A stretch of 64,000 nt of DNA from Harmonia axyridis. Taxonomy: Eukaryota; Arthropoda; Insecta; Coleoptera; Coccinellidae. Positions 57,754 through 64,000 of the stretch are shown one piece after another. The stretch spans positions 22,234,501 through 22,298,500 of the forward strand of contig NC_059501.1 in NCBI RefSeq assembly GCF_914767665.1, in the 5' to 3' direction. Numbering within the stretch: position 1 is the first letter of the stretch; the number at the start of each line of letters is the position of its first letter. The position numbers were made by a program, and so were the translations under genes. The notes under the pieces were generated by a model. The model was not told where the DNA came from, made no database searches, and saw only the letters and a list, made by a program, of their open reading frames with translations.

Positions 57754-57862
57754 GGATAACCGACGGTTCAACCCTCGGTTCAACCGTTGCGTCAACTAAC
57801 AAATTCCTTTCTAGAAATACGGAATTTGGTAGTAGACGCACGGTTCAACCGTCGGTTATCCT
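57754..57862. repeat. Palindromic repeat, family G
   Basis: GGATAACCGACGGTTCAACC at the left pairs with GGTTCAACCGTCGGTTATCC-type sequence at the right. The inner AAATTCC / GGAATTT words also pair around a short loop. The left arm contains an extra internal copy of CGGTTCAACC. It resembles a small MITE. Confidence 0.7.
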
Positions 57863-57867
57863 CTTAT

Positions 57868-57895
57868 CATAGTATAAGGAATTCCTTATACTATG
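57868..57895. repeat. 28-bp perfect palindrome
   Basis: CATAGTATAAGGAA joined to its exact reverse complement with no spacer, five bases after the family G repeat. It can form a perfect 14-bp hairpin stem. Confidence 0.85.
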
Positions 57896-58432
57896 CTCTT
57901 ATAATACCTGCCCTTAATAGTCCTACTTTGAAAACATTTGGTATTGGATTCGGGGCGAATGGTTCTATAGAAACGAAGAAAGAGAGGTAGCAATGTGTCA
58001 GAATATTTTGTATCGGGTGCTAAATTTTTTGTCTAGTGAGCTATAAAAAAATGAATGGCACATTTCCGTGCTCGATTTTTAAGAGAATTTGGAAAAAACC
58101 GCAACCTCATAAATGCAATTATTTTCAAGCTAGAAGCAAGAAAATTGGATAATGGAGTGATATGAAAATTACTCATAACTTATTCCTTTATTACTGATTC
58201 TATATCAACATGAAACCAAAATATTCTACAGGCACTTTTTCAAGTAGAATCCATTGGTGTAATAATTTGTTTTTTATTACAATTAGTTTCGAAGTTATAA
58301 TACAAACTTGATGAAGAAGAAGAATACAAACTTGTGTTTTTTAAATGTAAACCATAAAAATTTCTATAACAAATAAAATCTCTCTTTTTTCCTATTCAAA
58401 AATATCTGACATCATAAATAAATTTCTTATTG

Positions 58433-58758
58433 AACTATAAAAATCATCAAAAATTTCAGTTTCACACGACAAATCAACCAAGTGCCTATATATGATTATC
58501 TTTGAACTTATTATATAATTATAATATAGGGTGGACACCAAGGTCTCCGGATTTAATACCGTTAAATTCTTTCAACATTTTCAAATTGATAAATCTTGTT
58601 CTTGAAATCATACCAAAGGAAAACATCTAACAGTGGTAAATCCGTAGATCTTGGTGGCCACCGATTATTTTCATTATCTGAAGTTTACATATTAACATAG
58701 ATAGGTACTTGGTTGATTTGTCTTGTAAAACTGAAACTTTTGATGATTTTTATAGTTT
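58433..58758. repeat. Foldback element, family F
   Basis: The outer arms AACTATAAAAATCATCAAAA and TTTTGATGATTTTTATAGTT are inverted. AAATCAACCAAGT / ACTTGGTTGATTT and GTGGACACCAAG / CTTGGTGGCCAC-type blocks pair further in. About 326 bp with no coding. Confidence 0.75.
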
Positions 58759-59319
58759 AGAGGTTTTCTCAACCAATTTTATGATGCGCCTTCTTTGTGG
58801 GATTGCGGTGTTTCATCTCCAGTCCACTGATGTATGGCAATTCAGTGGTCCCTGCTTTATACACCTTCATCTCCATAGTGGAGCATAGTCTTTGGCGTAA
58901 AACGGTAGAACTCCCTTGTCAAAATATTAAGTGGGCTTGCTCATTCTGTTGTTGAAGGGCTCTCACACTGACAAAAATTGTGTAAATTTTATGCTAACAT
59001 TTTGTGCAATATTTTTGTGTAATGTGAGAGGTCCACGTAGGGATTCATAAAGTTAAGTAGCTGAATATTTTTACCATCTACTTGACTTAAAAATCAAGCT
59101 CTTGACAACTTGAACTTGACTTGATTCGAGATATTTATTGCTTGACTTGATATCAAGTTACTTGGTAATACTTAAATATTAAAGAAATCTCTTGTAAATC
59201 AAGCAAATAAATGGGTTGGAGTTATGAAATAGAAACATTCCTGACTGAACCACCTGCTGAAAGTTCTTAATATAATGTATTTTAGAATGGTGCAAGAGGT
59301 TTAGAATCAGCTCTCTCAA

Positions 59320-59700
59320 TGGAAACGTTGTTTTTTTAACACCCTGTATAACCCAAAGTTATCTTGTTTCACGATGAGAGGGCTGTTCTTTTGGGATTCT
59401 TTCTCAGCCATGGATGCGTTACTTGGGACACTCTGTAGACAACGGGATACATTCGAAGGTCGTCGACACGGGCATGGGCCTCGACCGTCAATTACATAGT
59501 TGCATTTCGAAGAGTTTACCTGCCAACATTAATCGATAACACGAATACGGGTACCCCACGGCGTAATTTTGGACCGGCCTCTATAGCAGAAATTTCGTTG
59601 TTGCTATAGGCAACGTATCCCTCTCTTGAAGAAAGCGAGTTGAGATAGAATACGAGGTCCGTCCCAATAAAACTATTTCAAATTTTACTCAATGGTTTAT
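59320..59700. other. Less AT-rich stretch of unknown origin
   Basis: The stretch from about 59395 to 59640 is richer in CpG than its surroundings (GTCGTCGACACGGGC, TACGGGTACCCCACGGCG) and has no intact frame. It looks like a decayed transposon body. AACACCCTGTATAA at 59338 resembles the CAGGGTG termini of family C. Confidence 0.3.
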
Positions 59701-59757
59701 TATTTCTCTTCTGAGATTTCTGAAATACTGGTGTGTTCACTGATTATATAATTCTGG

Positions 59758-60230
59758 CTACTCAACACGCTTTATTAGTGATGACGTCACACACCGCCAT
59801 TTTAGTTCTCCTGTCAGTGTTCGGTATCCAAACAAACAAATTGTCATTCAAATTAGTACGTTGTCGTTGAAGAAATTGGCTTATTTTGATAAATAAGATT
59901 ATTTAAGGTACGATTTTACTATTAATTGATAGACAGAAGGAACGAGATTAATGGCAGTAAGTTCGAATTTGAAGTTCAACTAATAAACACGGCTTTTTAC
60001 AAAATCTGGGGAATGATACAGGATTCAAACTTACTGGTATTAACCTCGTTCCTTCTGTCTATCAATTAATACTGAAATCGTTCCTCAAATACTCTTATTT
60101 ATGAAAATAAGCCAATTCCTTCAGCGACACTGTACTAATTTGAATGACAATTCATTTGTTTGGATTCCGAATATTGACAGGAGAACTAAAAATGGCGGTA
60201 TGTGACGTCACACTAATAGAGTGTACTCAG
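59758..60230. repeat. Foldback element, family E (TGACGTCA ends)
   Basis: Arms of about 200 bp. The left contains TTTATTAGTGATGACGTCAC and the right GTGACGTCACACTAATAGAG. GATAGACAGAAGGAACGAG and CTCGTTCCTTCTGTCTATC pair near the centre around a 50-bp spacer. No coding capacity. The CRE-like octamer TGACGTCA lies near both ends. Confidence 0.85.
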
Positions 60231-60302
60231 GCTCGGCATTGTTTAAATTGACCATTCCTTATACAATGATTTGTAATATTGTCGCTGAGGAAAATAAATA
60301 AT

Positions 60303-60430
60303 ATTATTATTATTATTATTATATGGCCCTGCTGGCCTGCTAGTAAATCATCCACTGATGGGCCTTGTCCGAGGGCGTACATCCTTTTTTTCCTTGGGGG
60401 GTACCTAATCGAAAAAAAATTTTTCACAAC
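60303..60430 (-). repeat. Retroelement 3' tail with ATT microsatellite
   Basis: On the minus strand the stretch reads YALGQGPSVDDLLAGQQGH and then runs into an ATT repeat (60301-60324). A conserved short peptide-like tail ending in a triplet repeat suggests the 3' end of a LINE or SINE. The family is not identified. Confidence 0.4.
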
Positions 60431-60630
60431 AACGTTTACTCATGTCTGTAATATGAGAAAATGAGATGTGATAACGAAATTTGACTCAAATTAGGTACTC
60501 AAAATAATTTCTTTTATTACCAATTCGATTGTTCTTATCTTATACTAGGTTTTCCTGAAATGGAGTTACGAAGGAAAATAAAAGATTCCTTGGATAATTC
60601 AAAGAATAAAATGGCCCATAAACATGAGTT

Positions 60631-60732
60631 CGCAAACGCCATCACTAAAAAGTACAACTATACAAAGAAACACCCTGTATCTCGATACAGAGTGTTTCTT
60701 TGTATAGTTGTACTTTTTAGTGATGGCGTTCG
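60631..60732. repeat. Near-perfect 100-bp palindrome, family H
   Basis: The left arm AACGCCATCACTAAAAAGTA and the rest, through AAAGAAACACCCTGTATC, pair with GATACAGAGTGTTTCTTT and on to TACTTTTTAGTGATGGCGTT. The stem is about 49 bp and the loop almost absent. The centre again carries the CAGGGTGTTTC-type word. Confidence 0.85.
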
Positions 60733-61129
60733 CATTAATGTCTATATTCACATTCCATGTAGCAAGAGCAAGAGGAGCCGCCATATCGAAAAAGCGACAA
60801 TTTCGTACTGTTTTGATTAAGAATGCCTGGAAAGAAATATGATCTGCTCAAAAAATTATTTATTAGAGAAAGTCGTCGAAGCTGCTCAACTAGTTCATGT
60901 TACAGTTCAGTTGAAGTTCATAGCTACAAACAATTAAAAATGAGGATGGAAAATCATGGGCGTTCTTAAAAAAGGGAGAAAAGTGAATCGGAGGTTAGGC
61001 ATCAATAGTCAATACTCATTTATTTTGTGAAAAATTATATCAATACAATATAAACATTTGTATAACATATATAACTTGTATGAAAAAGACCTTTCTTAAT
61101 CGTCATTACCTATATTTATGGAATTTGAC

Positions 61130-61172
61130 AAATCTAATTCTCTATATATATATATATAGAGAATTAGATCTA
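61130..61172. repeat. TA-repeat palindrome
   Basis: TCTAATTCTC, then a TA run, then GAGAATTAGA: a perfect inverted repeat around a dinucleotide tract. Confidence 0.7.
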
Positions 61173-61397
61173 AATTTTTCTGCAAATTAACCTGAATTAT
61201 TTTATATTAATGTATCTTTGTAGAATCGGTTTGAATTTCTATAGTTTTTGTCGATTTGTTAGTTCCATCACACGATCAAAGTTTGCATCTCTTTCCATTA
61301 TTTTTAGATATGATATGCAGCTGCCACTTGCTGGCCCTGAAAGTGACATTTTATTAGTCGATTAATGTCTACATCATAAAGTAATTCTCGATTATAC

Positions 61398-62330
61398 ATG
61401 TCAACTTACGAGCCGAATTCTCGTCATTTGCGAGAGGTTTTAATTTTCTGCTTCAATATGAATAAATCTGCGACTGAGGCTCATCGAATGTTCTAAAATA
61501 TTTATGGCTATTATGCCCGCCACTCACGAAGCGTTTCTTCTAGCGTTTGGTAGCAAGCGTCGAAGAGATTCCAGTCGGGCAGTCAAGTTCATACACTGAT
61601 TTACACTCGTACGGCCGTGTCCCGAGCTGTCTGACTGGAATCTCTTCGACGCTTGCTACCAAACGCTAGAAGAAATGCTTCGTGAGTGGCGGGCATTAGT
61701 GAAAGAACGTGCCGAGGGTGATTTCGGCGCCTCAAGAACGGTGATTTTGACGTCGACCAGCATGGCGGTCGAAGAGATAAGGTTTTCGAAGATGCAGAAT
61801 TGGAGGCATTACTTGATCAAGACTCGTGTCAAACGCAACAAGAATTGGCAGGATCATTGGGAGTGACGCAATAAGCCATTTCAAAACGCCTGAAAGTCAT
61901 AGAAATGATTCAGGATCAAGGAAATTGGGTGCCGTACAAGTCGAAGCCGAAAGATGTTGAACGGCGTTTGTTTGCATGTGAACAGCTTCTTGCAAGAAAA
62001 GACGGAAGGGGTTTCTGCATAGCATTGTGACTGGAGGCGAAAGATGGTCTATTACGATAATGCCAAGCGCAAAAAATTATGAGGATATCCCGGCCATGCT
62101 TCCACATCGACGGCCAAACCGAATATTCACGGTTCCTTAGTATTTGATGGGGCCAGCTCGGCGTAGTGTATTATGAGTTGTTAAAACCGACTGAAACAAT
62201 CACAGGCGATCGTTATCGAACGCAATTAATGCTTTTGAGCCCGGCAATGAAAAACAAACGGCTGCAAATCAACGAATTTGTCATTCATTTTTATAGGTGC
62301 GATAATTTTGAAGCGTAGTCTATTAACTTA
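61398..62330 (+). pseudogene. Decayed mariner transposase (irritans-like)
   Basis: From ATG 61398 the frame reads MSTYEPNSRHLREVLIFC and MNKSATEAHRMF, then a stop, NIYG, a palindromic insertion (61513-61696), then SERTCRG-stop-FRRLKNGDFDVD, FEDAELEALLDQDSCQTQQE, QAISKRLKVIEMIQDQGNW, RKDGRGFLHSIVTGGE, NIHGS, YYELLKPTETITGDRYRTQL and AMKNKRLQ. These blocks are in the order of a full mariner transposase, including the helix-turn-helix and the first catalytic region (family VTGDE, here VTGGE, so the Asp is lost). Many frameshifts and stops make it inactive. Terminal inverted repeats were not recognised. Confidence 0.85.
61513..61696. repeat. Palindromic insertion inside the mariner relic
   Basis: The left arm (61513-61582) begins ATGCCCGCCACTCACGAAGC. 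The right arm (61627-61696) ends GCTTCGTGAGTGGCGGGCAT. The arms match over about 70 bp with few differences around a 44-bp loop. It separates mariner residues that are normally adjacent (NIYG and SERTC). Confidence 0.8.
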
Positions 62331-64000
62331 GATTATTTTTTCTGACAGCGTTGGTACCCTAACCAATCAAATATCCCTAGATTCGATTTCCTTTTGGGAA
62401 ATGGTTTCGGAAAAAGAGAAAAACCAAAAAGGAATTCCGATATTTATCAAATATAAGGAATTCCTCCGACGAAATGGTATAAAACAACAATACAGAATTG
62501 GTAAACATGCGCAACGCCCACTTTTTCAACAAACCAAGTCTCGACAGGCGATACTGCGATCCGTTGAACGCAGCCAACAAACCAGACCAGCTAGTTTACT
62601 GCAAGCCAAGACATCCGCGGCCGACTCTGACAGTTGTTTCAGTGTTATTCATTTGTTGTCTAAACGGCGATGTGTTTTTTTCTTGTGGCACTCCTTCGCC
62701 GGACCTTCCTGTATGGAAAGTGCAGAAACCAAGGGATCTGGGAAGTATGGGAATAGTACACGTACGATGAGAGATTCGGATGGTACAGTGCTGTTTCCTT
62801 GGAAACGATTGTTGTGTTTATTGTCGAGTTGAATTTGTATTCGTTGTGCCAACAATGCTGGTTCTTCGGATTCTCCGTTGGTGATGGTTTGTTTGTATGT
62901 GTTTTCGATAAGGTCGCTTCCTCGCGAGTGCAACTGATTAAAAATGACCCTTATGATGAAAGTAACGAACGATGTTTTCAGTTTGTAGCTGGAGTTACAT
63001 GGATATATGGTTGGAATTAGACTTCTTGAATGAAATGTGAGTTGAATATTGAATTAAATTTCTTCAATTATACCTTGATCTTCCAGTATGTTTATCATGC
63101 AATACTTATATGTTATGCGCTATCTTAAATTTTGCAGTAGCTAAGTTCGTTTGATAATACAGGGCGTCCCTATATTCTACCCATTAACTTTCACTTATTA
63201 AGTATCTCATGTATTTGTAAGATTGAAAAACTTCTTCATTTCACATAATTTAAAACAACCCGATATGAGGACTGCCGACAGAAAAGTATGAAATGGTGTC
63301 TTTTTATACTGGAATTATTATTTAAAATTGAGATTCTACAAAATTATTCATCATTAACATTAATCTGGTTTTTATATCTATCACAACTTCTGAACTTGAA
63401 TAACAAATATAATATGTATGTATCGAGGTATGTTTGTATAGGTACACATATTTAGATGGTTCATTTATTAATCCAGTCCTATACCTACAAGGTGTTCCTG
63501 AAAAAATTGTAGGTACAAACGAAAATGGCCTCGAAAATGGCAGATTACCCGGAACATTTTGAGAAAAAAAAGTGAACATGGGGCCGCAAGCGGTTTGTTT
63601 CCAGATACAGGGTGTTAAAGTTTGATTTTTTTCAAGTTTTTTTTCTCATAGTACCTTCCCTTCACAAGACCTTTAACTTGGCATAGATATTTCCAATTAT
63701 AAAGGTTTTCATATGTGATATGCTAATTCTGAATGTCAATCTACAGAGTGATATTTTTTGTGTTCTCTAATTGTCTTCTGAATTTTTTTCATAGAACGTA
63801 CCATTTTCGAGTATAAAGTGAACACTATCCACGAAAATCTACAAAGATTATTATATACTACGTCAATTTTTGTACCTTCATTTATCAGTAATGGAAAAAT
63901 TTAAAAAATTAATTTTTGTGAATTTTCGTAGACAGCGTTTACTTTGTACTCTATTATCTCGAAAATGGTACATTCTATGGAAAACATTCAAGAGACCTTT
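62331..64000. other. Right end of window: unassigned open frames and repeat words
   Basis: Between 62480 and 62830 the sequence is less AT-rich and open in more than one frame, with a TATA-like GGTATAAAAC at 62475; see the separate candidate. From 62900 to the end I see AT-rich DNA with CAGGGCGTCC (63162), AAGGTGTTCCTG (63489) and CAGGGTGTTAAAG (63607), words shared with the ends of the foldback elements and probably remnants of them. Confidence 0.4.
62498..62770 (+). CDS. Hypothetical open frame, unrecognised
   Basis: 90 codons from ATG, starting MRNAHFFNKPSLDRRYCDPL if the second Met (62507) is used. The composition is more coding-like than the surroundings, and a TATA-like box (62475) lies about 30 bp upstream. 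I recognise no family. An overlapping 143-codon frame (62401-62832) is equally open, so the region may simply be GC-richer repeat DNA. It could also be the first exon of a gene continuing past the window. Confidence 0.18.
   Translation: MVNMRNAHFFNKPSLDRRYCDPLNAANKPDQLVYCKPRHPRPTLTVVSVLFICCLNGDVFFSCGTPSPDLPVWKVQKPRDLGSMGIVHVR

Noticed and set aside
62401..62832. 143-codon open frame at the right end as a gene
   Set aside because: No recognised domain; overlaps another open frame of similar quality, so kept only as a low-confidence observation.
1..64000. CRISPR arrays, bacterial operons or prophage
   Set aside because: Intron-bearing animal genes throughout, no evenly spaced direct repeats, no prokaryotic gene signature.

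Overview
The window is animal nuclear DNA, AT-rich and intron-bearing. The protein set (Rho1, ATPsynCF6, Klp3A/KIF4, FAM20B, UBE2R), a short interstitial TTAGG tract, and the transposon load (mariner, jockey-type LINE, Penelope-like element, many foldback/MITE elements) point to an insect. I cannot fix the order from sequence alone; a beetle-like genome is a guess. All genes are conserved single-copy eukaryotic genes. Exons were placed by joining open frames at GT-AG (twice GC-AG) junctions with matching phase, and every complete coding model sums to a multiple of three.

Layout: (1) 1-742 (+), the 3' end of Integrator subunit 11. (2) 3381-17173 (-), a 13-exon KIF4/Klp3A chromokinesin of about 1079 aa. 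Its 5.6-kb last intron holds a Penelope-like element and a candidate alternative terminal exon. (3) A divergent promoter with an E2F-type site and an inverted CCAAT pair. (4) 19052-36181 (+), the catalytic subunit of DNA polymerase epsilon, 27 exons and about 2198 aa. (5) 36302-37102 (-), ATP synthase coupling factor 6. (6) 38026-39127 (+), NKAP. (7) 40960-41939 (-), SEC13. (8) 44721-46404 (-), a FAM20B-type glycosaminoglycan xylosylkinase, divergent from (9) 47058-51456 (+), a UBE2R/CDC34 ubiquitin-conjugating enzyme. (10) 54440-55018 (+), Rho1 with an unbroken coding region. (11) About 56-64 kb is gene-poor and repeat-rich, with a decayed mariner transposase interrupted by a palindromic insertion.

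The KIF4/POLE pair joins a mitotic chromokinesin and the leading-strand replicase on one promoter region, which suits cell-cycle-linked expression. The other neighbours are unrelated housekeeping genes, as is usual in animal genomes.

The most distinctive feature of the non-coding DNA is the density of long inverted repeats. At least nine foldback or palindromic units are visible, two of the families have more than one copy here, and several sit inside introns of KIF4 and POLE. I found no gene cluster that amounts to a new biological system. The leads most worth checking are the hammerhead-like cores in the Penelope element, the alternative KIF4 tail, the foldback families and the nested palindrome in mariner.
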